A stretch of DNA of 64,000 nt, from assembly GCF_002531825.1 (NCBI RefSeq), contig NZ_NWSX01000009.1, positions 1-64,000 of the forward strand, written 5' to 3'. The position numbers and the translations under genes were made by a program. Below the pieces are notes generated by a model, which was not told where the DNA came from, did no database searches, and worked only from the letters and a program-made list of their open reading frames with translations. Origin of the DNA: Rhizobium sp. J15. Lineage in GTDB: Bacteria; Pseudomonadota; Alphaproteobacteria; Rhizobiales; Rhizobiaceae. Positions 33,622 to 41,826 of the stretch are shown in pieces. Within the stretch, counting starts at the first letter, position 1. Each line of letters starts with the position of its first letter.

Positions 33622-34674
33622 ATGTTCTTTGCTTCCGATAATTGGGCCGGCGCCCACCGATCCATTGCCGAACGCCTGCTGGCGGAATCGGCCGGCTTTG
33701 CCCCGGCCTATGGCGCCGGCGATCTCGACCGAAAGATCGAGGCCCGCTTCTGCGAGATCTTCGAACGTGAGGTTTCCGTTTTCTTCGTCGCCACCGGCAC
33801 GGCCGCCAACTCCCTGTCGCTGGCAAGCGTCCAGCGCCCCGGCGGGATCACCTTCTGCCATTCGGAAGCCCATGTGATCGAAGATGAATGCGGCGCGCCG
33901 GAATTCTTTTCCGGCTCCGCCCGCCTCGTCGCCGTCGACGGCGAAGCCGGCAAGATCGATCCGGCCAAGCTTTCCGCAAGAATCGCAAACTTTCCCGAAG
34001 ACGCCCTTCGTCACGGACGCGCCAGCGCGGTCACCATCACCCAGGCAACCGAGATCGGCACGGTCTATTCCCTGCCCGAGATCGGCGAAATCGCCGCCAT
34101 AGCGAGAAAGCGCAACCTGCCGCTCCACATGGACGGCGCCCGCTTTGCCAATGCGCTGATTGCGCTCGGCGCCACGCCGGCCGAAATGACCTGGAAACGC
34201 GGCATCGACATGCTCTCCTTCGGCGGCACCAAGAACGGCTGCTGGTGCGCGGAAGCGATCGTCTTCTTCAACCCGGATCAGGCAAGGGAAATGCCCTTCA
34301 TCCGCAAGCGCGCCGCCCAGCTCTTTTCCAAGTCGCGTTTCATCGCCGCCCAGTTCGACGCCTATTTCGAAAACGGCCTCTGGCTCGATCTCGCCCGCCA
34401 TTCGAACGCCATGGCCGACCGCTTGCGCGCCGGCATCGGCGCCAGCAATGCCGCCCGCCTTGCCTGGCCGACCGCCTCCAACGAAGTCTTTGCCGTCATC
34501 AGCAGAAGCGCCGCGAAAACCGCCGAGGAAAGAGGCGCGAAATTCTATGAATGGCCGGTGCCCGCGGCAACGCCCGAACTCGTTTCCGCCAGCGAAACCC
34601 TGATCCGGCTCGTCACCAGCTTCGCGACGACGGAAGCGGATGTGGATGGTTTCCTCAAGTGCCTGAGCGCCTGA
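33622..34674 (+). CDS. Low-specificity L-threonine aldolase family protein
   Basis: A 350-residue PLP enzyme, fold type I, cleaving L-threonine/allo-threonine to glycine and acetaldehyde. Family features: NWAGAHRSI at the start, VFFVATGTAANSLSL, CHSEAHVIEDECGAPEFF, the PLP-Asp block LHMDGARFANAL and the PLP-Lys block DMLSFGGTKNGCWCAEAIVFF. Length is typical. It is transcribed alone, converging with the LysR gene 54 bases downstream. The true substrate may be another beta-hydroxy amino acid. Confidence 0.9.
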   Translation: MFFASDNWAGAHRSIAERLLAESAGFAPAYGAGDLDRKIEARFCEIFEREVSVFFVATGTAANSLSLASVQRPGGITFCHSEAHVIEDECGAPEFFSGSARLVAVDGEAGKIDPAKLSARIANFPEDALRHGRASAVTITQATEIGTVYSLPEIGEIAAIARKRNLPLHMDGARFANALIALGATPAEMTWKRGIDMLSFGGTKNGCWCAEAIVFFNPDQAREMPFIRKRAAQLFSKSRFIAAQFDAYFENGLWLDLARHSNAMADRLRAGIGASNAARLAWPTASNEVFAVISRSAAKTAEERGAKFYEWPVPAATPELVSASETLIRLVTSFATTEADVDGFLKCLSA

Positions 34675-34728
34675 TCGTTCTCCGGAAAGGCTGACCTTCC
34701 CGGCGAGTCTTTCGGTAACGCCAATGAC

Positions 34729-35583
34729 TCACGCCGACTTCAGCCGTCTCACTTTTTGCAGAATATCTTCCGACAGTGCGGCGACCAGCGCCTGGTCCGC
34801 CCCCTTGCGCGGCACCAGAACGAATTCGACGTCCTCCAGCACCGGCAATCTTCCCGCCGCGATCTCCTTCAGCCCTGACGGCGCCATGCTGCGCGGCTGC
34901 ACCAGCACACCCATCCCGGCCCGCGCCGCCGCCGTCAATCCGCTGAGACTGCCGCAGGTGCAGACGATCCGCCACGCCACGCCGTTTCGCCCGAGCGCCT
35001 CCAGCGCGATCGCCCGCGTCACGCTCGGCGGCGGAAAGGCGATCAACGGCAGGAGGCCGGAGGCGAGAACATGTTCGGGATCGCGCGCCAGCCACACGAG
35101 CGGCTCGCGGTAAACGAGCTTTCCGCGCGCATCGCCGAGCCGGCGCTTGGCGAGCACCAGGTCGATCTCTCCATTGTCCTGCATCTCATAGAGGACACCC
35201 GAGAGCGCCACCGTCAGTTCCAGGTCGACCGAGGGATGCGAACGAACGAAATCCTCCAGCACCGCCGGCAACTGGCTGGTGACGAAATCTTCCGACACGC
35301 CGAGCCGTAGGCTGCCGCGCAGGCTGTTGCTCTTGAACAGGGACTGCACCTGCCTCTCGATCGAGAGCATGGAGCGCGCATGCGACAGCAGAGCCTCGCC
35401 GTCACCGGTCAACATCACCCTATGCGTATCGCGCGCGAGCAGCTTGCGCCCGAGTGTCGCTTCCAGCCGCTGGATATGCTGGCTGACCGTCGATTGCCCG
35501 AGGCCCAGCCTTTCCGCGGCAAGCGTGAAACTGCCCATCTGTTCGACGGCGACGAAGCTGCGCAATTGCGAGAGGTCGAGCAT
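34729..35583 (-). CDS. LysR-type transcriptional regulator
   Basis: A 284-residue LysR family protein. The winged helix-turn-helix is at residues 3-60 (LSQLRSFVAVEQMGSFTLAAERLGLGQSTVSQHIQRLEATLGRKLLARD in segments), followed by a typical effector-binding domain. It is divergent from the SBF-like transporter gene, with under 100 bases between the starts, the classic arrangement for a LysR regulator and its target. The inducer is unknown. The start is a standard ATG 35583. Confidence 0.94.
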   Translation of the reverse strand: MLDLSQLRSFVAVEQMGSFTLAAERLGLGQSTVSQHIQRLEATLGRKLLARDTHRVMLTGDGEALLSHARSMLSIERQVQSLFKSNSLRGSLRLGVSEDFVTSQLPAVLEDFVRSHPSVDLELTVALSGVLYEMQDNGEIDLVLAKRRLGDARGKLVYREPLVWLARDPEHVLASGLLPLIAFPPPSVTRAIALEALGRNGVAWRIVCTCGSLSGLTAAARAGMGVLVQPRSMAPSGLKEIAAGRLPVLEDVEFVLVPRKGADQALVAALSEDILQKVRRLKSA

Positions 35584-35673
35584 TGGAATCCAGTTTCGCG
35601 ATAACTGTTATTCCTTGCATCCTGGATCATAATGGGCGACAGAACAATGGCTATCTATTGCCGCGAGACCGCC

Positions 35674-36678
35674 ATGCGCCGTTTTCTGCCCGATACGTTC
35701 ACGATCCTGCTCATCTGCACCGTCATCCTCGCCTCGCTGTTCCCGGCGAGCGGCAGCTCTGCGGCTTATTTCGGCGTCGCCACCGATCTTGCCATCGCGG
35801 CGCTGTTCTTCCTGCATGGCGCCCGCCTCTCGCGCGACGTCGTCATTGCTGGCCTGCTGCACTGGCGCCTGCATCTCGTCATCCTGCTGACGACCTTCGG
35901 CATTTTCCCGCTGCTCGGCCTCGGGCTCGGCTTCATTCCCGACAGCATCCTGCCTCAGCCGCTTTATCTCGGCATTCTCTTTCTCTGCGTGCTGCCCTCG
36001 ACGGTGCAGTCGTCGATCGCCTTCACCTCGATGGCGGGCGGCAATGTGCCTGCTGCCATCTGCTCGGCCTCGGCCTCCAACATTTTCGGCATGTTCCTGA
36101 CGCCGCTGCTCGTCGGCCTGCTCTTTTCCGTCGGCGGCCATGGCGGCTTCTCCTTCGACGCGCTTCAGCAGATCCTCTTGCAACTGCTCGCCCCCTTCAT
36201 CGTCGGCCAGATCCTGCAGCCCTGGATCGGCGACTGGATCCGCGCCAAGAAGAAAATCCTGATGCCTGTCGACCGCGGCTCGATCCTGATGGTCGTCTAT
36301 CTCGCCTTCTCAACGGCCGTGGTCGAGGGGCTGTGGCACACCTTCTCGCTCGCCGACATTGCCGTCGTCATCCTCGCCGACATCCTGCTCCTGGCGCTCG
36401 TCCTTCTTTTGACGATGTTCGGCAGCCGCAGGCTGGGTTTCAACAAGGCCGATGAAATCACCATCACCTTCTGCGGCTCGAAGAAGAGCCTAGCGAGCGG
36501 CGTGCCGATGGCGAACGTCATCTTCGCCGGCCAGTCGATCGGTGCGATCGTTCTGCCGCTGATGCTCTTCCATCAGATCCAGCTCATGGCCTGCGCCGTC
36601 ATCGCCCAGAAATACGCCGCCGCAGCGGCCCGCCGCGCGACGGAACAGCAGATCGAGGATGCCGCCAGCCCGGCATAA
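35674..36678 (+). CDS. SBF-like / bile acid:sodium symporter superfamily membrane protein
   Basis: A 334-residue membrane protein with about nine to ten hydrophobic segments, matching the SBF-like (YfeH-type) family: PDTFTILLICTVILASLFP at the start, ALFFLHGARLSRD, CVLPSTVQSSIAFTSMAGGNVPAAICSASASN and CGSKKSLASGVPMANVIF. Substrate unknown. The frame allows earlier starts at 35632 and 35647; I prefer ATG 35674 because the family N-terminus begins there, but the ribosome site is weak for all three. It is divergent from the LysR gene, which probably controls it. Confidence 0.88.
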   Translation: MRRFLPDTFTILLICTVILASLFPASGSSAAYFGVATDLAIAALFFLHGARLSRDVVIAGLLHWRLHLVILLTTFGIFPLLGLGLGFIPDSILPQPLYLGILFLCVLPSTVQSSIAFTSMAGGNVPAAICSASASNIFGMFLTPLLVGLLFSVGGHGGFSFDALQQILLQLLAPFIVGQILQPWIGDWIRAKKKILMPVDRGSILMVVYLAFSTAVVEGLWHTFSLADIAVVILADILLLALVLLLTMFGSRRLGFNKADEITITFCGSKKSLASGVPMANVIFAGQSIGAIVLPLMLFHQIQLMACAVIAQKYAAAAARRATEQQIEDAASPA

Positions 36679-36683
36679 GCCGA

Positions 36684-36714
36684 AACAAAAACGGCGCCCC
36701 GATCGGAGCGCCGT
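36684..36714 (-). terminator. Intrinsic terminator of hsp20
   Basis: On the minus strand ACGGCG / CGCCGT stem with extended pairing through GATCGG, followed by TTTTTGTTT. It lies about 23 bases after the hsp20 stop and is also close to the convergent transporter stop. Confidence 0.85.
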
Positions 36715-36737
36715 CCATTTCCCATGAGGGACAAAGA

Positions 36738-37208
36738 TTAGCCGTTGATGACCTGCGCCTCGATGGCCTTCGGAGCCTCGACCGGTTCTGCGGCAATCGC
36801 GATCTTGCGGGGCTTCATGGCCTCGGGAATGTTGCGCAGAAGGTCGATGTGCAGCAGGCCGTTCTTCAGCGAAGCGGCGGTCACCTCGACATGATCGGCA
36901 AGCTGGAAGCGGCGCTCGAAGGCGCGCTTGGCGATGCCGCGATAGAGGAATTCGCCGCCTTCGGCGGCTTCCTCGTTCTTTTCACCCTTCACGGACAGCA
37001 CATGGGCATGGGCTTCGATCGAAAGCTCGGTCTCGTCGAAACCGGCGACTGCCATGGTGATGCGATAGGTGTTTTCACCGGTGCGCTCGATATTGTAGGG
37101 CGGATAGGTCTGCGCCTGCTCCGGCTGGGCAAGGCTGTCGAGCATGGTGAAGAGCCGGTCGAAACCGACCGTCGAACGATAAAGGGGAGAGAAGTCTACG
37201 TGACGCAT
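36738..37208 (-). CDS. Hsp20 / IbpA-type small heat-shock protein
   Basis: A 156-residue alpha-crystallin-type chaperone that binds unfolding proteins in the cytoplasm. The N-terminus (HVDFSPLYRSTVGFDRLFTML) is the class A rhizobial Hsp20 start, and the alpha-crystallin domain (about residues 38-125) contains YRITMAVAGFDETELSI and LKNGLLHIDLLRNIPE, with the conserved GL in KNGLLHI. GGAGG is five bases before ATG. Upstream lie a ROSE-like thermometer and a heat-shock promoter. The gene ends at a strong terminator. Confidence 0.95.
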   Translation of the reverse strand: MRHVDFSPLYRSTVGFDRLFTMLDSLAQPEQAQTYPPYNIERTGENTYRITMAVAGFDETELSIEAHAHVLSVKGEKNEEAAEGGEFLYRGIAKRAFERRFQLADHVEVTAASLKNGLLHIDLLRNIPEAMKPRKIAIAAEPVEAPKAIEAQVING

Positions 37209-37305
37209 GATGTCCTCCTGTGGAAGCGACGTGTTGCGATAAAATGTCCCTGAAACCCCATCTTTGGCGGCTCCGGGACGGTTGCGCAGGCCCTTTTGGC
37301 ACCCG
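37209..37305 (-). promoter_or_regulatory. ROSE-type RNA thermometer in the hsp20 leader
   Basis: On the minus strand the leader ends with UCGCU (37229-37225) five bases before AGGAGG (37219-37214). UYGCU facing AGGA with a bulged G is the diagnostic core of ROSE elements that block rhizobial hsp20 ribosome sites at low temperature. The leader predicted from the promoter is about 95 nt, the usual ROSE size. Upstream helices were not folded rigorously. Confidence 0.7.
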
Positions 37306-37313
37306 CAGGAAGG

Positions 37314-37342
37314 AGATGGTGATGGGATTTGCGGAGTTCAAG
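37314..37342 (-). promoter_or_regulatory. RpoH-like (heat-shock) promoter of hsp20
   Basis: On the minus strand CTTGAA (37342-37337), 17-base spacer, CCATCTC-type -10 (from 37319). This fits the alphaproteobacterial RpoH pattern CTTGAA-N17-CYTAT loosely at the -10. Confidence 0.55.
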
Positions 37343-37630
37343 ACCTTTCCGAAATCGCCGCGATCGGCCGTGAACCGCGCATGAACGGCCGGTTCGGAAC
37401 GCGTTCAGGCAGGCCTGCCTAGAAATGATGATGTCGGGTGACACTGGCCCCGGCGGCTGAAGTGCATCGTCCCTTCTTCTTCAGCCTTGACTTGGGCCGG
37501 CCGCGAGCGCCCTCACGCTCCTGCCGGCCCTTTTTCACTGAGCGCGCTTCCGGACACCGCCGCTTTCCAAGCCGGGTGCCATGCGCTATCCCTGAGTGCG
37601 AAGCAGTCAGCAGCGGCGCATTGGCAAGTC

Positions 37631-38605
37631 ATGGATCAGGTTCTCTATTCGACGCCCGACAATCCCGCCCCGGAGAACCGCACGGAAGGGTTCTTCGAAA
37701 CCCATGACGGTCACCGGCTGCGTTACGCCGTTTTCCGCTCCGGCGCCCGGGTCGCCAAGGGCACGGTCGTCATCATCCACGGCCGCAACGAATATATCGA
37801 AAAATATTTCGAGACGATCCGCGACTTCACGGCCAAGGGCCTCTGGGTCGCGACCTTCGACCTGCGCGGCCAGGGCGGTTCGTCGCGGCTGCTGAAGCGC
37901 CGCAACCACGGCCATATAAGGCGCTTCGCCGATTACGAGCGGGATCTCCATATCTTCCTCGAAAAAGTGGTGCTGCCGGATACCCGCTTGCCCTTCTACC
38001 TGCTCGGCCACTCCACAGGCGGGCTGATCGCGCTCTCGGCCGCTCCCTACCTCACCACCCGCATCGATCGCATGGTCCTGTCGGCCCCCTTCATCGGCCT
38101 GACCGGCCAGTCGGCCTCGCCGGGCGTCATCCGCAAGCTTGCCGGCACGCTGACAGCCGTCGGTCTCGGTTCTCTGCCGCTGACCTCGAAGCTCAAGGAG
38201 GCGGATTTCCGCGACAACCCGTTGACCTCGGACGAAACCCGCTTCGAGCGCAATGTCGCGATGATGAGGGCGCATCCGGAACTGACGCTCGGCCCGCCGA
38301 CCGCCCGCTGGCTGATCGAAGCCTTCCGCACCATGGATCGGGTCACCTCGCCCAACCATCTCTTCTCGATCACCATCCCGACCATCGTCATCGCCCCGAC
38401 TCGCGATGGCGTCGTGCCCTATACGGCGCAGGAGCGGCTTTCGCGTTACTTCCGCGCCGGGCAACTGGTGCCGATCAACGGCGCCCGCCATGAGATCTTC
38501 CAGGAACGGGATATCTATCGCGCCGCCGCGCTCGCCGCCTTCCACGCCTTCATCCCCGGCAGCGATGCCGAAGAAAACCAGGATGTCGCCGCCCTCGGCA
38601 CATGA
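37631..38605 (+). CDS. Alpha/beta hydrolase (monoacylglycerol lipase / lysophospholipase-like)
   Basis: A 324-residue serine hydrolase of the PldB/monoacylglycerol lipase group. The family start HGRNEYIEKYFETIRDF is followed by the nucleophile elbow LLGHSTGG (Ser near residue 122); an Asp in TIVIAPTRDGVVPY and a C-terminal His in GARHEIFQE complete a triad. No signal peptide, so cytoplasmic. I chose ATG 37631 (MDQVLYSTPDNP); the open frame begins at 37487 without supporting signals. It probably hydrolyses a lysophospholipid or monoglyceride; the substrate is inferred. Confidence 0.9.
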   Translation: MDQVLYSTPDNPAPENRTEGFFETHDGHRLRYAVFRSGARVAKGTVVIIHGRNEYIEKYFETIRDFTAKGLWVATFDLRGQGGSSRLLKRRNHGHIRRFADYERDLHIFLEKVVLPDTRLPFYLLGHSTGGLIALSAAPYLTTRIDRMVLSAPFIGLTGQSASPGVIRKLAGTLTAVGLGSLPLTSKLKEADFRDNPLTSDETRFERNVAMMRAHPELTLGPPTARWLIEAFRTMDRVTSPNHLFSITIPTIVIAPTRDGVVPYTAQERLSRYFRAGQLVPINGARHEIFQERDIYRAAALAAFHAFIPGSDAEENQDVAALGT

Positions 38606-38689
38606 GGAGGACCGGCTTTGCTGCGCTAATGCATGTCGCCCGGAAGTATGCGGCGGTTCCGGCGTAACGACATGCATCAAATCAAAGAG

Positions 38690-38733
38690 CTACAGCGCGT
38701 CGCATGAATCAAATTTGATGCGACGCGCTGTAG
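38690..38733. repeat. Perfect palindromic repeat between the hydrolase and hisN
   Basis: Arms CTACAGCGCGTCGCAT (38690-38705) and its exact complement (38718-38733), with a central palindrome ATCAAATTTGAT. I recall this unit as a common intergenic repeat of Rhizobium chromosomes. It sits between two convergent genes and could also act as a terminator-like structure. Confidence 0.75.
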
Positions 38734-38736
38734 GAA

Positions 38737-39510
38737 TCAGCGCTGCAGGATGGCGATCGCCTGCTCGTAGACCGCGCGGCTGCCGGCAGCGATGATCGAG
38801 CCGCCGTTTTCCGGCCGCCCGCCGTCCCAGGTGGTGATGATGCCGCCCGCGCCTTCGATAACGGGAATGATGCCGCCGACGTCATAGGGCTTCAGGCCGT
38901 TTTCGACGACGAGGTCGATATGGCCGGCGGCAAGCAGCGCATAGGCATAGCAGTCGCAGCCGTAGCGGAAGAGCCGCACCTGGCCTTCGATCTCCCGGTA
39001 TTTCTCCATCTCCTCGCCGGCGAAGAGATGCGGCGAGGTGGTGAACAGGATGGCGTTCGAAAGCGCCTCGCACTGGCGCGTCGCCAGACGCCGCTCGCCT
39101 TCCGGACCGATATAGATCGAGCCGTTCTGGTCGGCGAAATAACGTTCGCCGGTAAAGGGCTGTTCGATCATGCCCATGACCGCCCGGCCTTGTTTCTGCA
39201 GGCCGATCAGCGTGCCCCAGACAGGCAGGCCCGAGATGAAGGCGCGCGTGCCGTCGATCGGGTCGATCACCCAGACATAGTCGCGGTCGAGCCCGATATT
39301 GCCGTGCTCCTCGCCGAGAATGCCGTGATCGGGAAAACTTTCTTCGATCAGCGCCCGGATGGCGAGTTCGGCCGCCCGGTCTCCCTCCGTCACCGGATCG
39401 AAACCGGAGGAAAGCTTGTTAGTGACATCGAGGCCGGAGCGGAAACGCGGCAGTGTTTCGGCCTTGGCGGCCTCCGCCAGACGATTGAAGAACGAGCGGT
39501 CAGGAAGCAT
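38737..39510 (-). CDS. hisN: Histidinol-phosphatase (inositol monophosphatase family)
   Basis: A 257-residue metal-dependent phosphatase of the inositol monophosphatase fold. The metal motifs ILGEEHG and VWVIDPIDGTRAFISGLPVWGTLIGL and the late block NGLKPYDVGGIIPVIEGAGG are present. The close similarity to actinobacterial/rhizobial HisN suggests histidinol-phosphate phosphatase in histidine synthesis; an inositol-phosphate or PAP substrate cannot be excluded. It is single and divergent from the small RNA region. Confidence 0.88.
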   Translation of the reverse strand: MLPDRSFFNRLAEAAKAETLPRFRSGLDVTNKLSSGFDPVTEGDRAAELAIRALIEESFPDHGILGEEHGNIGLDRDYVWVIDPIDGTRAFISGLPVWGTLIGLQKQGRAVMGMIEQPFTGERYFADQNGSIYIGPEGERRLATRQCEALSNAILFTTSPHLFAGEEMEKYREIEGQVRLFRYGCDCYAYALLAAGHIDLVVENGLKPYDVGGIIPVIEGAGGIITTWDGGRPENGGSIIAAGSRAVYEQAIAILQR

Positions 39511-39627
39511 GATGGCACCGTTTTGCTGGCGGGAATGGCGCTTTTCATAGCGAAAAGCAGCGGGAATGCAAATGCGGCGGGCAATTTCAGTCTAATTGCC
39601 CAAAGATATCGCAGCGCAATATATTGC

Positions 39628-39742
39628 TTGACATTTGTGCAATGCAATAGTAGCGTCGTCATTACAGTCTTCTGACTGTAAATACCCTCCTTGGGTGTTT
39701 CCTCCCTAGACTTAGCCGCGCTCACGAGCGCGGTTCTTTTTT
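39628..39742 (+). ncRNA. Candidate trans-acting small RNA of AbcR/alpha-r15 type
   Basis: A CTTGACA -35 at 39627-39633 precedes a short non-coding unit. It has hairpin TTACAGTC/GACTGTAA (39662-39681), a small ACCC/GGGT hairpin with CCUCC across its 5' side and loop (39684-39696), a single-stranded UUUCCUCCCUAGAC (39698-39711), and a strong terminator CCGCGCU/AGCGCGG followed by UUCUUUUUU (39716-39742). Exposed CCUCC motifs complementary to Shine-Dalgarno sequences are the hallmark of AbcR RNAs, which repress ABC-transporter mRNAs through Hfq. The RNA body is about 83 nt starting near 39660. A -10 is not clear. Confidence 0.65.
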
Positions 39743-39793
39743 GGCCCGCGAAGACGAAGGCCACACAAATATCGCCAAAATCGGGAAAGACGC

Positions 39794-40675
39794 TTACTCG
39801 GCCGCCAGCGCCCGGTCGCCGGCGAACTTTTCGACGTAGTCCGCCATCTGCTGCATGAAGGCCGTCACGGCGTCGGCCACCGCGGCGAAATCGTCGCGCT
39901 TCTCCAGCGTCACCTCGTCGACATAGATCGCCCGGTTGACCTCGATCTGCAGCGCATGCAGCCCGCGCGACGGCCGGCCGTAATGTTCGGTGATGAAGCC
40001 GCCGGCATAGGGTTTGTTGCGGATCGCCGCGAAACCCATTTCCTCGAGGATGGCGATGGCCGCACGCGAAAGTTCGGCCGAAGCGCTGGTGCCGTAGCGA
40101 TCGCCGATGATGAAATCGGGCCGTCCGGTGCAGCCGGCCACCCGCACATTGCCGGGCATCGAGTGGCAGTCGATCAGCACGCCGAAGCCGAACTGCACAT
40201 GGGTGCGGGCGATCAGCCGGCGCAGCGCCGCATGGTAAGGCTTGTAGACCGCCTCGACCCGATCGAGCCCCTCCTGCACCGGCAGCCGCCGCGCATAGAT
40301 CTCCATGTTCTCGGCGACGATGCGCGGGATGGTGCCGAGCCCGCCGGCGACGCGCAGCGAATTGACATTGGCATAGGGCGGCAGCAGCCCATCGAACATG
40401 CGCGGATCGAGCTCGTAAGGCTCGCGGTTGACGTCGAGATAGGCGCGCGGAAAGTTGGCGGCGAGAAGCGGCGCGCCAAGAGCGACGGCCGAACCGAAGA
40501 GCTCGTCGACATAATGATCCTCGGAACGGCGGATCGCGATGCCTTCGAGCCTGGACTGAGCGATGAATTCCGGTGGATAAATGCGGCCGCTATGGGGGGA
40601 GTTGTAGACGAAAGGAATGGTCTGCGACACGGGCTCATGAACCTCAAAAAGCTCGTATTCGCGTATTTCCGGCAC
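39794..40675 (-). CDS. N-formylglutamate amidohydrolase family protein
   Basis: A 293-residue zinc hydrolase of the same family as the gene at 2180-2989 but a distinct, fuller branch. Blocks: IPFVYNSPHSGRIYPPEF, FPRAYLDVNREPYELDPRMFDG, FGVLIDCHSMPG and GRPSRGLHALQIEVNRAIY. Expected to release formate from N-formyl-L-glutamate, or a related amide hydrolysis. No histidine utilisation genes adjoin it, so the pathway is uncertain. It is separated from cpdR by a 188-base divergent region. Confidence 0.9.
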   Translation of the reverse strand: MPEIREYELFEVHEPVSQTIPFVYNSPHSGRIYPPEFIAQSRLEGIAIRRSEDHYVDELFGSAVALGAPLLAANFPRAYLDVNREPYELDPRMFDGLLPPYANVNSLRVAGGLGTIPRIVAENMEIYARRLPVQEGLDRVEAVYKPYHAALRRLIARTHVQFGFGVLIDCHSMPGNVRVAGCTGRPDFIIGDRYGTSASAELSRAAIAILEEMGFAAIRNKPYAGGFITEHYGRPSRGLHALQIEVNRAIYVDEVTLEKRDDFAAVADAVTAFMQQMADYVEKFAGDRALAAE

Positions 40676-40863
40676 TTCTGGCCCTCTTTACCATGTCATG
40701 AACTGACTGCTTCGCCCATGTTGCCAGTTGCCCGGCCTCAAGTCCATACTATGTAGCAGGGATGACGATCACGCACAGGCAATTCACCGGTTGTTTACCG
40801 GGCAAAGACTAGTGTAAACGGCTGGCAGCCCACCCAAAACCTATTGATCAGCGGTCTGGATTG

Positions 40864-41226
40864 ATGACTCAGAAGATACTTCTCGCCGAAGACGACAACG
40901 ATATGCGCCGTTTCCTGGTGAAAGCGCTCGAAAAGGCCGGCTACAAGGTCCTTTCATACGACAACGGCGCGAGCGCCTATGACCGGCTGCGCGAGGAGCC
41001 GTTCTCCCTGCTGCTGACCGATATCGTCATGCCCGAAATGGACGGCATCGAACTGGCGCGCCGCGCCACCGAGCTCGATCCCGACCTCAAGGTGATGTTC
41101 ATCACCGGTTTTGCCGCCGTTGCGCTGAACCCTGATTCGAAGGCGCCGAAGGATGCCAAGGTCCTTTCCAAGCCTTTCCACCTGCGCGACCTCGTTGACG
41201 AGGTCAACAAAATGCTTGCCGCGTAA
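40864..41226 (+). CDS. cpdR: CpdR-type single-domain response regulator
   Basis: A 120-residue receiver-only regulator closely resembling CpdR, which in Caulobacter and Sinorhizobium controls ClpXP-dependent proteolysis of cell-cycle factors when dephosphorylated. Acidic pocket E9-D11, phospho-acceptor Asp53 (LLTDIVMPEMDG), conserved Thr/Lys positions (MFITGFAA and LSKPF). It ends in Leu-Ala-Ala, as expected for a protein that is itself a ClpXP substrate. ATG 40864 is chosen over TTG 40861. The likely phosphodonor (ChpT) is not in the window. Confidence 0.93.
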   Translation: MTQKILLAEDDNDMRRFLVKALEKAGYKVLSYDNGASAYDRLREEPFSLLLTDIVMPEMDGIELARRATELDPDLKVMFITGFAAVALNPDSKAPKDAKVLSKPFHLRDLVDEVNKMLAA

Positions 41227-41266
41227 GGCTTGTCGGCCGGCGCGTCACAAAACTGAAAAAAGCCTA

Positions 41267-41296
41267 TTGACGGCTCCAAAGGTTTTGTGATCTATG
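41267..41296 (+). promoter_or_regulatory. Sigma-70-type promoter of tRNA-Val
   Basis: TTGACG at 41267-41272, 17-base spacer, ATCTAT at 41290-41295, about 15 bases before the tRNA. Confidence 0.65.
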
Positions 41297-41310
41297 CGCC
41301 GCCATCGGAT

Positions 41311-41385
<75 letters not shown>

Positions 41386-41404
41386 TCCTAATTCGCTGAA
41401 AAGC

Positions 41405-41436
41405 AAAGGCCTTTCGAGAAATCGAGAGGCCTTTTT
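41405..41436 (+). terminator. Intrinsic terminator of tRNA-Val
   Basis: AAAGGCCTTTCGA-type arm paired with TCGAGAGGCCTTT and a T run. Confidence 0.88.
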
Positions 41437-41485
41437 ACATAATGGCCCCGCAGGTTCGATAAACCTGCCAATAGGAGTTCTCAGC

Positions 41486-41767
41486 GTGGCGCAGGTAATT
41501 AAACGACGCAAAACTCTTGTGGTTTCCAGCGACAAGATTTCGCTCGCAAAGGGCATCAGCCTTCCGCAGGGGCGCTACCCCGTCACTGCCGAATATGTCG
41601 TATCGCATATGCGCGGCAGGCCGGTCGAGCAGGCCGGCCGGGTGATGCTTCACCTGACGCGGCAGAACCTCCTGGACTATGGCGTCGATCTCACAGGCAG
41701 CGCGATGTTGGGCAGCGACATCGATGTAAGCGGCAACGTGGCGCGCAAGGAAGCCACTCTGGAGTGA
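41486..41767 (+). CDS. Hypothetical small protein
   Basis: A 93-residue protein without recognisable family. It starts with GTG at 41486 behind a clear AGGAG. The N-terminus is basic (KRRKTLVVSSDKISLAKG), and the rest is mixed with no signal peptide or membrane segment. It lies 49 bases after the tRNA terminator, so it needs its own promoter, and its coding character is moderate. Confidence 0.5.
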   Translation: MAQVIKRRKTLVVSSDKISLAKGISLPQGRYPVTAEYVVSHMRGRPVEQAGRVMLHLTRQNLLDYGVDLTGSAMLGSDIDVSGNVARKEATLE

Positions 41768-41801
41768 TTTGCAGGGCAGAGATGCTTCCTGAGAGGCCCC
41801 A

Positions 41802-41826
41802 AGCCAAATTCGGTCATAGAACCATG
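41802..41826 (+). repeat. 25-base repeat, copy 1
   Basis: AGCCAAATTCGGtcAtAGAACCATG; 23 of 25 bases match copy 2 at 43787-43811 on the other side of the porin gene. Confidence 0.6.
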
